A DNA stretch of 64,000 nucleotides from Prorocentrum cordatum (GCA_963575745.1 CAUYUJ010016283.1:255734-319733), one strand, 5' to 3'. Counted from the first letter of the stretch, positions 28,170 through 39,540 are shown. Notes: generated by a model not told the origin, from the sequence alone. A program made the numbers and translations.

Positions 28170-28885
28170 TCGAGGACGTCACGAAAGGGCTAGAGCCAGG
28201 GTGACCACGCCAGGCCGTGGTGGGGTCCGGGCAAAAACCAAAGTAAAAACGCCGAAGACGTCACGCAAAGGGGCAAGAGCCAGGGAAACCGAGCCAGGCC
28301 GTGGCCAGGTCCAGGCAAAGGCCAGGGTGAAAACAACTACAACAACGGCCGGGGCCGTAAGACACGTTGCGCCCCGCCCCAACAGGGCAAACGTGCCTGG
28401 CATGACGGTCCCCAAGGGTGAGGAGGCCGAGCCACGTGCCGTGTTGGGGCCGACACTGGACGACACTGGGTCAGCAGCGGGGGGCTGTAAACCGCTGCGG
28501 TCAGGTGCGGTGAAGGCCAGGGTGAGCACAAGGCCGCGAGCACTGAGGGCGGCGGTAACTGGAGCCCAGGCGCTCGAGACAGAAGGCATGAGCCGGAGAC
28601 GTCACGCAGAGGGGCCAGTGCCAGGGAAACCGAGCCAGGCCGTGGCCAGGTCTGGGCAATGGCCAGGGCGAAAAGAACTACAGCCAACGGCCGGGGCCGT
28701 GAGGCACGTCGCCCCCGCCCCAGCGGGGCCTGCGTACCCGGCATTGACGGCGCCAGGGCGCCAGGTCCCCAAAGGCGGGGAGGCCGAGCCAGGTGCCGTG
28801 CTGGGGCCGTCACCGGACGACACTGGACCACCAGCAGCGGGGGGCTGTAAGTCGCTGGGGCCAGGAGCGGTGAACCCAGGGTGAG
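28170..28885 (+). repeat. 340-bp tandem repeat, two copies plus a partial
   Basis: The GAAGACGTCACGC anchor lies at 28254 and the matching GGAGACGTCACGC at 28594 (period 340), with a partial copy at 28171. Each unit holds CCAGGGAAACCGAGCCAGGC, GGCCGGGGCCGT, GGTCCCCAA and a GGACGACACTGG block. A plus-strand frame stays open over both copies (269 codons) and reads similarly in each, ending in LGP-DDTG-GGCK-L-GAV patterns. I consider coding unlikely but not excluded. Confidence 0.8.
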
Positions 28886-29006
28886 CATTGCTACAGCAGA
28901 CAGGCGGGCCGAGCATCGGCACTTTGCGCCTCGCCCCAGCCAGGGCACTGCTACAGCAGACAGGCAGGCCGTGCATCGGCACTTCGCGCCTCGCCCCAAC
29001 CAGAAT
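28886..29006 (+). repeat. 60-bp direct repeat x2
   Basis: CTACAGCAGACAGGCGGGCC at 28891 recurs as CTACAGCAGACAGGCAGGCC at 28951, followed in both copies by a GCATCGGCACTT and CGCCTCGCCCCA block. Confidence 0.9.
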
Positions 29007-29334
29007 TGACACCGCCTGAGGCCTGTTCCACAAAGGCGGGGGGCTGGCCAAGCGCTGCGTGGTGACCGGACCCGGTCGTGAGGGGCTGGAGAGCTAGGGG
29101 CACACGTGGGCGACTGCGGCAAACTGCTGCACGACCCCAACGTGAAAACCTAACCCATCCAGCAATTGAAGGAGGCCTCCAGCCGCAGGCGTTTCTGCGC
29201 TGGGAGCACTGCCAGAGAAGTGACTAACGGTCACACTGTCTGCGAAAGGAGCGGCACTGAAAACACGAACGGTCACCCTCACTGGAACGCCGGCTTGATT
29301 CCAGAGTATACCCAGCGATCGATCGAAGCCCCCG
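29007..29334. other. Spacer between arrays
   Basis: No motif recognised; may include a strongly decayed unit of the following array. Confidence 0.3.
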
Positions 29335-31050
29335 TCGTATGGGTGTCCGTCTGCCAGCATCCAGGGAAAGGAGGGGGCGACAAGCTGCGATAGCGACCAC
29401 GTGCTCACTGTCGAGCACTCCCTGAAAACCGCAGCAGCATACGGCCGCACCTTCCGATACACACTCCTGAGGCACTGCGAGGCACGTCTCCGAGCGCGGG
29501 CGCGCCGTCTGTAGCGCACCCACCTGCCGCCAGGGTAATTACTGCCTCCAGGAGGGGGCGAGCTGTCGAGCGCCTATCTGGCCCCCACCGCACTGCTGCC
29601 CCAGGGACGCGGATAGGAGTGAGGAGCCGTATGGCAGGAGGGGGAGGGGACGACAAGCTGAGGCAGACGACAACGTGCTCCCTGTCGAGCTGTTCCTGAA
29701 GACTCTTGCAGCTAACGGCCGCACTTTCAAGTGCACACTCCTGAAACTCTATTTTGTGAGGAAAACCCCGGCCCACCGCGCTGCTGCCCCCGGACGCTGC
29801 TAGGAGCCGCATGGGTGCCCGTCTGCCGGTCTCCAGGAGGGGGAGGGGACGACAAGCTGCGGCAGACGACCACCTGTTCACTCTCGAGCACTCCCTGGCG
29901 ACTGTTGCAGTTAACGGCCGAACTTTCCGATACACCCCTGAGGCTCATTTTGGTGAGGAACGTCTCCAAGCGCGGGCGCGCTGTCTGCAGCAATCCCAAC
30001 AGTCACCGGGGTACCGTTTCAAAGAGGGGGCGCGCTGTCGGGCGCGTTTCCGGACACACCCGCACTGCTGTCCCAGGGACGCTCATAGGAGTGAGGGGCC
30101 GAATGGGTGTCCACCTGCCGGCCTCCGGGAGGGAGAGGGAACGGCAAGCTGTGGCGGGCGACCACATGTTCGTTCCCGGACTCTCGCTGAAGACTGTGGC
30201 AGCCAACGGCCGCGCGGCAGACGGCCACGTGTACACTCTCGAGCTCTCCCTGAAGGCTGTGCAGCTAACGGCCGCGCATTCCGGAACACACCTCTGCGTC
30301 GCTATTGGGTGAGGGGCGTGTCCGAACGCGGGCGCGCCCACTGCTGCGCTCCCAACTGTCGCCAGGGTACTGTCTCCAGGAGGGGCGCCCTGTCGAGCGC
30401 CTCTCTGGGCATCACCGCACTGTTGCCCCAGGGGCGCTGATAGGAGGGAGGGGTCGTTCGAGCGCCCGCCTGCCAGTCTCCAGGAGGGTGAGGGGACGAC
30501 AAGCTGCGGCAAAAGACCACGTGCACAGTCTCGAGCACTCCCCGAAGACTGTTGTAGCTGACGGCCGCACCTCCCGATACACAGTCCTGAGGCTCAACGA
30601 TGCGAAGAACGTCTCAAAGCGCGGGCGCGCCATCTGCAGCGCCCCTGACTGTCGCCAGGGTACTGGCTCCAGGAGGGGGAGCGTTGTCGAGCGCCTTCCC
30701 GGCCTCCACCGCACTGCAGCCCCAGGGACGCTGATAGGAGTGAGGGGCCGTAAGAATGCCCGCCTGCCAGTCTCCAGGAGCGGAGAGGACGACAGGCTGT
30801 GGCAGACGACCACGTGTTCATCTCCTTGAAGACTGCTGCAGTTGACGGCCGCATTTCCCAGAAAACACTACCCAGGCTCCATATCGTGAAGACCGTCTCC
30901 AAGCGCAAGCGCGCTTTCTGGAGTACTCCCGACTGTCGCTGGGGAAATGTGTCCAGGATGGGGGGGGGGGCGCTGTAGCGCCTTTCCGGCCTCCACTGCA
31001 CTGCTGCCCCAGGGACAATGATAGGAGTAAGGAACCGAAGGGGTGTCCGA
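29335..31050 (+). repeat. About 290-bp minisatellite array, about 6 copies
   Basis: Anchor GACGACAAGCTGCGGCAGAC at about 29377, 29649, 29848, 30140, 30495 and 30787. Spacing is 272, 199, 292, 355 and 292. Each unit also carries CTCGAGCACTCCCTG, TAACGGCCGCAC, GCGCGGGCGCGC, CTCCAGGAGGGGG and GCCCCAGGGACGC blocks. Length variants show internal deletions and insertions. Open frames over it change from unit to unit. Confidence 0.92.
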
Positions 31051-31150
31051 CTGTTTTGTCGCACTGCCAGACCTGTCCGCTGATCTTCGTGCCTGCAAGG
31101 ATTGCCAGGATACGACGAATCACAACGTGTCTGCCAGGGCTGCCAGGGCA

Positions 31151-31276
31151 ACGACGGACGGTCGCACTGTCAGGGTGTATCGGACAGCACCGTGCTGGGG
31201 CACCCCCGCCCGCACGACGAACGGTCGCACTATCAGTGTGTATAGGAGCACCGAGCAGGGGCACCCCCTTCCTCAC
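31151..31276 (+). repeat. 63-bp direct repeat x2
   Basis: ACGACGGACGGTCGCACTGT at 31151 and ACGACGAACGGTCGCACTAT at 31214. Both are followed by TGTGTAT/GGTGTAT and GGGGCACCCCC. Confidence 0.85.
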
Positions 31277-31291
31277 GACTACAATCGGAGG

Positions 31292-31735
31292 CTAGCGGCA
31301 CCCGCGGGGAAACGCGAAGCGGGCAGAATTTCGACGAGGATCCGGCCGAGGCGACGAGAGTTCCCCAGGACAGGAAGACGAAAGGCACGACGCTACGCCG
31401 CTCGTCTCGATCGCGCCCACGTTGCTGCTCCATGCCGTCGTGGAGCACACCGTGGAGGTGGCCGTGGACGACGCACTACTCGAGGCCGTACTGATCGTGA
31501 TCGTGCTGCCCGAGGTCGCACTGCAGGTCGTCTGAGACGTACCGCAAGGCAACGAAGCACTGGAAGCCAAAGTGGTGGAATATGCAGTGGTACTACTGGC
31601 CACGCTCGAGCTGGTCGTCATGCTGCTGGTGCCGCTCGTACAAGCCGTCGAAGAACTCGTCTCGGTCAGCGTGGTCTGAAAGACCTTGACGAAACTGGTG
31701 GGGATATTTTTTTGTCGCGGCCGCAGGCGAGCGCG
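31292..31735 (-). CDS. Ser/Thr-rich open frame (possible exon or pseudogene)
   Basis: On the minus strand a frame stays open from about 31735 to a stop at 31292. From about 31678 it is strongly Ser/Thr-rich with short non-repetitive variation: TSFVKVFQTTLTETSSS, SVASSTTAYSTTLASSASLP, CGTSQTTCSATSGSTITIST. The bases are not a simple microsatellite, so the bias is not purely from a trinucleotide run. Ser/Thr-rich mucin-like linkers of this sort occur in many predicted dinoflagellate proteins; that is recollection and was not checked. An ATG is at 31621, but translation could enter from further upstream through a splice site. It overlaps a copy of the tail-module repeat at its N-terminal end, which argues for a pseudogene. 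No other domain is present. Confidence 0.3.
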   Translation of the reverse strand, partial: RARLRPRQKNIPTSFVKVFQTTLTETSSSTACTSGTSSMTTSSSVASSTTAYSTTLASSASLPCGTSQTTCSATSGSTITISTASSSASSTATSTVCSTTAWSSNVGAIETSGVASCLSSSCPGELSSPRPDPRRNSARFAFPRGCR

Positions 31736-31925
31736 CCAGCAGCGTCAGAGGTCGGGCGGGCTACGCGCGAACCTAATTGCCTAGCGCACGGGGACCGACG
31801 GCCGAACCTAAGCTGCCTAAGCTGCCAAAGCTGCCGGGCTGCGCGAGGTGGTGCCAGGAAGCGCGGCAGGGCCCGAAACCTTTGCCGACGACTGGTGGGG
31901 GTACGCGAAGCGTCAAGAATTGAGG
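31693..31925 (+). repeat. Tail-module copies
   Basis: AACTGGTGGGGATATTTTTT at 31692, followed by the CGTCGCGGCCGCAGGC block shared with 27555. GACTGGTGGGGGTACGCGAA at 31885, followed by GCGTCAAGAATTGAGG. Confidence 0.55.
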
Positions 31926-31929
31926 TCGG

Positions 31930-32222
31930 CGTTGGACGTCGCTCCGCTGGACCCCCCGTAGCCCTCGAGAATGGCAACATGTTTGCAGATCGCAGACCCC
32001 CATGAATGACGAAGTCGAAGCTGACTCTGCGTGGGACGTCACTCCGATGGACCCCCCCGTATCCCTCGAAAGAGGCGACAGCTTCGCAGATCGCAGCCCC
32101 CAGATATGGCAAGGTCTGACGTAGATTTGCGCGGGACGTCACTCCGATGGATCCCCCAGCACCCCTGGAAAGTGGCGACGGTTCTGCACGTAGCAATCCC
32201 CCAGGGATGGCGAGGAGGCGGG
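31930..32222 (+). repeat. 100-bp tandem repeat x3
   Basis: The GACGTC anchor sits at 31935, 32035 and 32135, an exact 100-bp step twice. Each unit has CACTCCGATGGACCCCCC, a CCTCGAAAG block and GCAGATCGCAGCCCCC. Confidence 0.92.
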
Positions 32223-32440
32223 GCAGCAGGCAAGTCCGAGGCAGCGCAGAAGGCAAGCTTGAGGCAGGGTATCACGCAGGTAAGACGGATTGAGAGGCGG
32301 AGGGAGGCGGGAGGAACAGGTCGCGACCGCAGTGCCAGAGTCGGAACGAGAACCCAATACAGGAGTGTTAACAAAACACGGGCGCGAGAGAGAGAGAGAC
32401 GGGCATAATCGACGGCTGGGGAACATGCACGAAGCCACAC

Positions 32441-32446
32441 ACACAC

Positions 32447-32494
<48 letters not shown>

Positions 32495-32510
32495 GCAACA
32501 GCAACAATTA
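32441..32510. repeat. (AAC)n microsatellite
   Basis: Nearly perfect CAA/AAC trinucleotide tract, preceded by a short CA run. Confidence 0.95.
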
Positions 32511-33260
32511 CTAGCACGTGGGAACACTCCGTTCTCACCAGTGCCAGGGTTTTCATAGGAGGCGGCCAATACCCCCACTTTGTGGGGGGGCCGGTTCAAG
32601 CTCTACCAAATTTCCAAACGACTCTTCGCCACCACCCACACCCAGCTTCCCGCCCTATGACGTTCGGACACTTCACTTCGTGGCATGCGGACGACCGTGG
32701 CTACTATTCAGGGCCCCGCGGCCGACGACGACGGCGTGCGCGCGCGAAGAAAAAACGAATGTGTCCCGCATGGTATTATTTGACAGGGATGATGGCCCTG
32801 GCAGGTGCGCAACCGTTGTCGCAGAAGTTCGAAAAAGTTGCTCGCAAAAGCCCGTTTGACAGAAATGTTTAAAAAGTGTTGGGTTTCCTACGAATCCGCA
32901 AGAGCGCGCGGGATGAGATTTTGACAATTTTTTGTTGAAAAACCATTGGTTTTTTGATGTTTTTATGTTAAAATCGCTGCGAACACTAAGGTTTTGGAAG
33001 GATTTCGTCTTGCGCGCGCGAATGTCCACTTTACCTTATTTTTTGCAAGGGATTCTTGAAATTTGATTATATTAGAACAAGAAATGTCATTTTCTATTGT
33101 TTTTTGCAAGGGAAAGCGGATTACAACAAAACAACCGGATCCTGTACACACCCTCTTTTCTGAGGCTTCCTCACGAAAATGATGAAAATGTAGCTGCGGC
33201 CTAGGCGGCGCAGGGGGGGCGCGCACCAGGGGGCCCAACAATAATTATTCTTTAGAATAA
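32511..33260. other. Unique, partly AT-rich sequence with family H-like fragments
   Basis: No gene. 32840-33120 is AT-rich (TTTTTGATGTTTTTATG). GGTTTTGGAAGGATTTCGTC and CGCGCGCGAATGTCC near 32990-33025 resemble family H (37.2-42.6 kb). Confidence 0.4.
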
Positions 33261-33261
33261 A

Positions 33262-33326
33262 TAATGTTCAACAACAACAGCAGCAACAACAACAACCGCA
33301 ACAACAACCATAACAACAACAACACC

Positions 33327-33360
<34 letters not shown>

Positions 33361-33426
33361 TTAACCCAAACAACAACAGTCACAACAACAACGACAACAA
33401 CAACGACCGAAATAACAGCAACAACC

Positions 33427-33460
<34 letters not shown>

Positions 33461-33620
33461 AAACAACAACAATCACAACAACAACAATCACAACAACACC
33501 GACAACAACAACAGCAACAGCAAGAGCAACAACAACAACAGCAAAAATATAAGCAGCAGCAACAACAACTACAACAACAAAAACAACAACCGCAACAACA
33601 GCAACAACAACAAACACTAA
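33262..33620. repeat. Long (AAC)n microsatellite
   Basis: About 360 bases of AAC/ACA trinucleotides with scattered substitutions, reading as Asn or Gln runs. Confidence 0.95.
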
Positions 33621-33690
33621 GACACACACACACACAAACACACACACACGCACACACACAAACACACGTTCTCTCACACACCCACACACA
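33621..33690. repeat. (CA)n microsatellite
   Basis: CA dinucleotides with TTCTCTCA interruption near 33668. Confidence 0.95.
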
Positions 33691-34020
33691 AGCTTGCAAA
33701 CAGCATTTGAAGACCTGGACGAGTGCGGGGGCGAGGCTGTGATTAGAGGGCGGGAGACATATCCATATCCATGGCCTCAGGGTTCTGGGGTCACGACAAA
33801 GTGGATGCGGAGCGGCTTTGCGCGGATGCCCGCGCGGTATACATGCGATCGCGTATCCATGGCACTGCGGCATGCACTTCATAACGCGAGGGCATGGATG
33901 TGGATATGCTCGTCGCTCGTAAGGGTTTGCCTCCCCCGACATTCAGAGCGCGGGGGCAGGGAGGCGAAGGAAAACCCAGCTGGCGTGCGAGCCGACGGCG
34001 GGGGACAGAGCGCAGGGCTG
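33691..34020. other. Unique sequence, nothing recognised
   Basis: Short open frames only. Confidence 0.35.
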
Positions 34021-34021
34021 C

Positions 34022-34060
34022 ATTCTCTCTCTCTTTTTTTGTCCTCTCTCTCTCTCTCTT

Positions 34061-34102
<42 letters not shown>

Positions 34103-34112
34103 TCGCTCGATT
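34022..34112. repeat. (TC)n microsatellite
   Basis: CT/TC dinucleotides with TTTTTTTG and CCC interruptions. Confidence 0.95.
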
Positions 34113-34239
34113 TGTACACGTATACACATAAGAAAGAACGGACCAGTCTGTACATGTAGAACTGGTTGTTTGCCAACTCCTCCTCCTCCTCCCACTCCCT
34201 CCTCCCATTCCTGCCTCTGCCCTCCGCATGTCCATGTCG

Positions 34240-34890
34240 GCACACCCCTCACATGTTCCGCGGCCCCATAGGGCCCTCAACCTGAGGCCCCAGTGGGAGG
34301 GTTCGCATGGCACCGCCAACCCATTCCGGAACAACCTTCACACGTTTCTTGGCCCTACCTATAGGGAACTCCACCGAATGCCCCAGTGGGAAGGTTCGCA
34401 TGGCACCGCCGCCCCATGTCGGCACACCCCTAGCACGTTCCGTTGCCCCATAAGGAACTCCACCTTCGGCCCCAGGGGGTCGTGGCCCCAGAGGGAGGGT
34501 TCGCATGGCACCGCCGCCCCATTTCGGCACACCTCTCACACGCTTTGTGGTCCGATATGGAGCTTCACCTGAAGCCCCAGTGGGAGGGTTCGCATGGCAC
34601 CGGCACATCCCTCACACGTTTCGTGGCCCCATAGGGAGCTCCACATCAGAGAAGGCCCCAGTGGGAGGGTTCGCATGGCACCACCGCCCCATTTCGGCAC
34701 ACCCCTCACACGTTTCGTGGTCCCATCGGGAGCTCCACATCATACGGCCCCAGTGGGAGGGCTCGCCTGACACCGTCGTCCAATTTCGGCACACACCTCA
34801 CACGCTTCGTGGCCCCTTAGGGCACTCCATCTGAGGCCCTTGTGGGAGGGCTCGCATGGCACCGCCGCCTCAGTTCGGCACACCCATTAC
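34240..34890 (+). repeat. About 90-bp tandem array, 7 copies
   Basis: The GGTTCGCATGGCACCGCC anchor lies at about 34299, 34393, 34498, 34587, 34669, 34760 (diverged) and 34849. Units also contain CATTTCGGCACACCCCTCAC and GGCCCCATAGGGA. Confidence 0.92.
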
Positions 34891-34899
34891 GGCCCATAT

Positions 34900-35300
34900 G
34901 CCACGTCCATCGCGCGACTCCTGGAAACCAAGCGCGCTTCCCGTCATCCGCCACGTCGCCGCGGAGGAACCCCGCCACCACTCCCCCCCTGAACCCTCCC
35001 ACTTGATAAACAATTCCTCTCTGGGCCTGGATGCGACGTCCATCCCGCGACTCTTCGAGTCTAGGCGTGCTTCCAGTTATCCGCCACGTCGCCGACAACG
35101 CTCGAACCCTAAACCATTCCCCTCCTGCACCTCCCCAAATGATGAATACATCTCTCTAGGCTCAAAAACGTACATGGCGCGACTCTTACAGTCTAAGCGG
35201 GCTTCCCGTTATCCGACCAGTCACGAGAGTCCGTACAACCCCGAACCATTCCCCTCCTGCACCTCCCCAGTTGATACACATATCCTTCGGGGGGGAAGAA
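34900..35300 (+). repeat. About 133-bp tandem repeat x3
   Basis: The GCGACTC anchor sits at 34913, 35047 and 35179. Units share GCGCTTCCCGTTATCCG, CCACGTCGCC and CATTCCCCTCCTGCACCTCC. A plus-strand frame stays open through all three units, but composition explains this. Confidence 0.85.
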
Positions 35301-37190
35301 GCCCGATACAGGGCCGCAGGTGATCCTCGCCGTGGGGATGTGGATCACCGTCCACTGAGCGACGAAGCAGCAGTTGAGCTGGGTGCGAAACTAATTTGAA
35401 CAAAGAAACCCGTCTCCACCCCCGCTGGGAAACTTTGGTCCCGCTGGCCGACTCCCGCCCCCCTTATGAGGCGGGGACGGGTGCCGTCGTCTCTTTTGCC
35501 ACGAGCGCGTCCGAAAAAAACAGCGCTGAGCGCTGCCTGCGAGATCCGAGTAGAGCGCATGTGGCCCTCTCCCGTCCAAACAAACAGGACACATCCAACT
35601 GGCTGGGGGGAGAAGGACGAGAAAGGTAGGGATGAAGTCAAGAACGCACATGAAGACTCTGAACTAAACTGTTGTGTGCATGCACGATGGCCAGAAGATC
35701 ATCACGGCCACTGGCACGATGACCACCCTAGGTGCCAAGGAGCTGACGAATCGAGCCAGACCGAAAATGCAAAACGCCTTCACAAAGAGGAAAGGTCCAG
35801 CGAAGGCAAAGCCAAGGAACACCTATTGGAGCACGCCATCGCATAATCAGTGATCTAGCCAAACCGTGGACAGTGCTGGCGCTCGATCTGACGGTACCCT
35901 GGGTCGTTCATTAAACGCACGATGACAGCAACGCCACGCGACAGCACGAGCGCATCGCACACCAATTCCGCTCACTCCTGATTCCCGAGGCCGGGGCCAC
36001 ACCCCATTTCTCCCATGGGCTCTCCTGCGCAGGCTGCCCATTCGAAGGGGTGGTGGTCCAGCCGTATGGGTTAGAGACGGGCGGATCTTGTTCAGACGCG
36101 CGCAGATCGAAAAGTCGTCATCGGTGAGACCTGGCCGACCTCGCGGCAGCCAAGGCGGACAATCCTTCGAGAACATCACAGCTTCTCGCGCATCCTGTCC
36201 CAGGCCCGCTCTATCCAGAAATCACTCTATCCTGAAGCCCGTGGACGCCCAGACTGAAGCCGAAGTTGGAGCCATGGCTCAAGGTGAAGGACCAGCATGA
36301 GCCTAAAGGCAAGGATGCAAAGAAACCCTTGGACAAGTACTCATCCTTCTGATGCGGTTTGACCGTGGCAAGAGGCTGGATAGGTGAGCCAGGGTGGGGG
36401 ACCCTCATAGCCGCACACGCCAGCGGCCGCTCACCGGAATGGCCAGAAGCCGCCCGCATCCTCTGGGATGTCCAGCTTGGCCTCGGCGGCAGAAGACTCA
36501 AACAAAAGCGCACAGATCCAGAGATAGCAACCGGCATGCCTCCTGCTGGCGGCCGGCAGCGGCGGCGAGAGCAGCAGCAGCACGCCGCCAGGATGGTCAG
36601 CGCGCTCTGCGATTCCTCCTCCTTATTGGCCTCCTCCTCCCCTCATCGTCATTCCAGTTCCTTGTCCTACTGTCCTTTTCTGGTTCGCGCCGCGTGTTGT
36701 GGTATCGCGCAGAAGGGGCGAGTGCTCGACACTGCGTCGGGCAAAATAGTCTCAACAAGCCTCGTACGTTCCCCACAATGCCTCTCGTTGTTGCACGCGT
36801 CACCTCATCTTTCCTCTTGCGGGATCACAAACGCTACGCCCCTCCCCCGCCGCAATCCTGCTTTCGGGGAAATTGATCGATACACCTCTGTGGCCCCTGG
36901 CACGTTGAGGCGCGCCAGCATGCCAGGTGCTGCTCCTCGTCGCCGCCCCGTCGCCGCCTCGTCGCCGCCCGTCCTCTGGGCGTGTGTGCCGGCCTGGCGG
37001 CTATATTGCCGCCGTCGCCGCACGGTCGCCGCCCCGTCGCCGCCTCGATTAAAAACCCGAACCTATCCAAGTAGATTGTCCTGCTCCCAAAAAAAACATG
37101 GGTTCTATCCCCCCTGGGATTATCCGCCACGTTTTCCTATTGCAACTTACGTATGACTGTACCCCATCGCAACCGGCACCGGCCCCCTCC
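35301..37190. other. Unique sequence, no gene assigned
   Basis: Open frames of 80-265 codons on both strands with no domain. A compact stretch at about 36920-37040 repeats GTCGCCGCCCCGTCGCCGCC. I looked for helicase, kinase, RT and transposase motifs and found none. Confidence 0.35.
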
Positions 37191-37194
37191 GCCA

Positions 37195-37740
37195 TCCCCT
37201 GCAAAATTTACTGTGCGCGCGAACTCGCGCATCAACAATCATCATTGTTCAAAAACTTTCTGTTGTGAAATATGTGACGAAGTGCATACGCGCGCGTCGT
37301 CGCATTAATATATGTGTATATATAGTGTCGTAAAGATTTCAACATCGAAATGGTACCAAACGGACTTCGCGCGCGCGTATCCCGAAATCGTTCGAATGCC
37401 CCCGCGCACGTGCCATCGCGAGAATCCTTTTTGCGAATAAGCGAAGCGCACGCGCTGGCGTCATCGCGCGCGCATGCCGAAATCAGTCACCGTAACGATT
37501 TCACAATCGAGTGTCCAACGAACATCCGGAACAACAAAACAAGACTAAACACAACCGGTTGCGAATTCGGAAGGGAAACCATAGGTGTTGTCGCCATGTG
37601 CGTGGTATTCTGCCAAACGGGCCTCTGGCGCCGCATGCCGACATCATTCGCGCGCCTTCGAGCGCGTGCTGGTGGGGGCACGATCTGTGTCAAACAAAAC
37701 CATGAGGGCCATTTTCGCGCGTCGGACGCGCGCATGTCGA
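37195..37740 (+). repeat. Family H repeats (CGCGCGCATGCCGAAATC type)
   Basis: Blocks GGGCTTCGCGCGCGCATGCC, AAATCGTTCGAACGCCC, CCATCGCGAGAA and GGTTTCGGAAGGATTTCA recur in loose order. Similar blocks at 38440-38930, 40925-41460 and 42430-42640 define the family. No coding signal. Confidence 0.6.
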
Positions 37741-37744
37741 CCTC

Positions 37745-38290
37745 TTTCCAAAACCTCCATCACCGACACGAGGACGCCGTCATGTTCGTCGGTGCGATCA
37801 GCATCGGCGCCCGCACTGGCCGCGCTTTCGCCGGTGCGAACATCGCCACCAGCGTCGTTACTATCATCATCGCGTCTGCCGTTGCCGGCGTTGCCATGAC
37901 ACCGCGCCCGCCCAAATCGCCGACTCGCACTGAAGCGCCCGCTAGGATGCGCCCAGCGGTCAACGTCACCGCGGCCGCGTCGGCGGCGCCAAACTGGCTG
38001 GCCGCTGCGCGCGAGTGCTAGGGTTGGCGCGGCCGCAGAGATGCACCACGCAACGACAAGCATGCATCGCAATCTCCACCGCATGGGTTTTTCAAACCAA
38101 GTTGCGGGTGGGCGAATGGGAGGTTTGCAAGCGCATGGGATGCGTCCACTCGTTTGTTAGAACAATTGCACCAGATAGTGTGCACCACGCCTTTTGCATA
38201 ACATAGAATGCGCCACGAAAAGTGCACAACGTATATTGAACTACGTACATTGCGCACCACATAGAACGCAGTACACAAGTTCCCCTTTTC
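37745..38290 (+). repeat. Family B interspersed repeat, copy 1
   Basis: Block order: CTCCATCACCGACACG, ATCAGCATCGGCGCCCGCAC, CGACTCGCACTGAAG, GCGCGGCCGC, ATGCATCGCAATC-CACCGCATG, GTTGCGGGTGGGCG, then TTGCACCA-type motifs. Copies 2 and 3 (43825-44325, 47290-47890) align without gaps over about 210 bases. Confidence 0.85.
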
Positions 38291-38435
38291 ACAAAAAGTG
38301 ACTTTTTTAGCACCCCCCAGGAGTTAACGATCTTCCCTGGGGTATTGCGATTTGATATGTATTCTACACGTTCGTCCATCCTAGATACGAACGCGGAATA
38401 TCCCAGCCCGGTACCACTCCCCCCACCCATCCTCT
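38291..38435. other. Spacer, nothing recognised
   Basis: Short unique stretch between two repeat copies. Confidence 0.35.
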
Positions 38436-38439
38436 GCAA

Positions 38440-38935
38440 AAATCTACTATGCGCGAACTCTCGTTCATGAAAAATCATATACTATTGAAAAACGTTTTGC
38501 TAAAAACGGGACGATGTGCACACGCTCGCGTGGTCGCGCGCGCATGCCGACATCCTTCAAGAACCTTCGGTTGCGGAAGCATGTCAAAATCGAGCTTTCC
38601 AAAAAAAACATACAACACACATGGCTTCGCAACAGTGACTATCTAAAAAAGCACACGCGCGCGCTATTGCGAATGCTTTTAAAAGTTTTTCCAGATTTTC
38701 AAACAAAAATACTACCAAACGGGCTTCGCGCGCACGCATGCCAAAATCTTTCGAACGCCCTTGCACGCGTGCCATCGCGAGAAGCCTCTGCAAAACATGG
38801 GACGAAGTGCAGACGCGCGCGTCGTCGCGCCCATGCAAAGATCCTTCAAAAACCCTCAGTTTCGGAAGGATTTCAGAATCGTCACCAAAAAACATACAAA
38901 AACACAAGGTACCGCAACACGGATGTTCAACAAGA
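38440..38935 (+). repeat. Family H repeats, second block
   Basis: Two tandem-like rounds of GCGCGCGCATGCCGACATCC / GTGCCATCGCGAGAAG / CAGTTTCGGAAGGATTTC, with AT-rich spacers (CAAAAAACATACAAAAAC). Confidence 0.65.
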
Positions 38936-38954
38936 GCGTGCGCGCACGCCCTCG

Positions 38955-38985
<31 letters not shown>

Positions 38986-38997
38986 TTCCCTCCTCCC

Positions 38998-39029
<32 letters not shown>

Positions 39030-39155
39030 CTGTCTTTCCTCGTCGTCGTCGTCGTCGTCTTGGCGTCGTCGGCGTTTCCGTCGTCGTTGTCGCCGTGGTC
39101 GTCCTTCCTCCCTCGTCGTCTTCGTCGGCGTTTCGTCGTCGTCCCTATTTTTTCG

Positions 39156-39187
<32 letters not shown>

Positions 39188-39540
39188 TTCCATCCTCCCT
39201 CGTCGTTGTCGTCGTCACCGTCGTCGTCCTCCCTCCTCCCTCGTCGTCGTCGTCTCCGTTGGCGACGTCGTCGTCATCGTCTTCGTCGTCGTCTTCGTCG
39301 TCGCCGTCGTCGTCGTCGGCGTCGTCGTCGACGTCATCGTCGGCGTCGTCGTCGTCGTCGGCGTTGTCATCGCCGTCGTCGTCGTCAGCGTCAGCGTCGT
39401 CGTCGTCGTCGTCGGTGTTGTCGTCGTCGTCGTTGTCGTCGTCGTCGAAACCGTTAAAGACGTCGTCGGTGTCGTCGTAGTCGTTGTCGGCGGCGTCGTC
39501 GTGGTTGTCCTGTCGTCGTCGGCGTCGGTGTCGTTGCCAA
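38955..39540. repeat. Long (CGT)n compound microsatellite
   Basis: About 580 bases of CGT/GTC/TCG trinucleotides with CTCC interruptions. Reads as Val, Ser or Arg runs on plus and Thr/Asp/Arg runs on minus; none is a gene. Confidence 0.95.

Noticed and set aside
34240-35300. CRISPR-like array because of regular 90-base spacing
   Set aside because: Whole units repeat, not short repeats with unique spacers, no cas genes are near, and the genome is eukaryotic.
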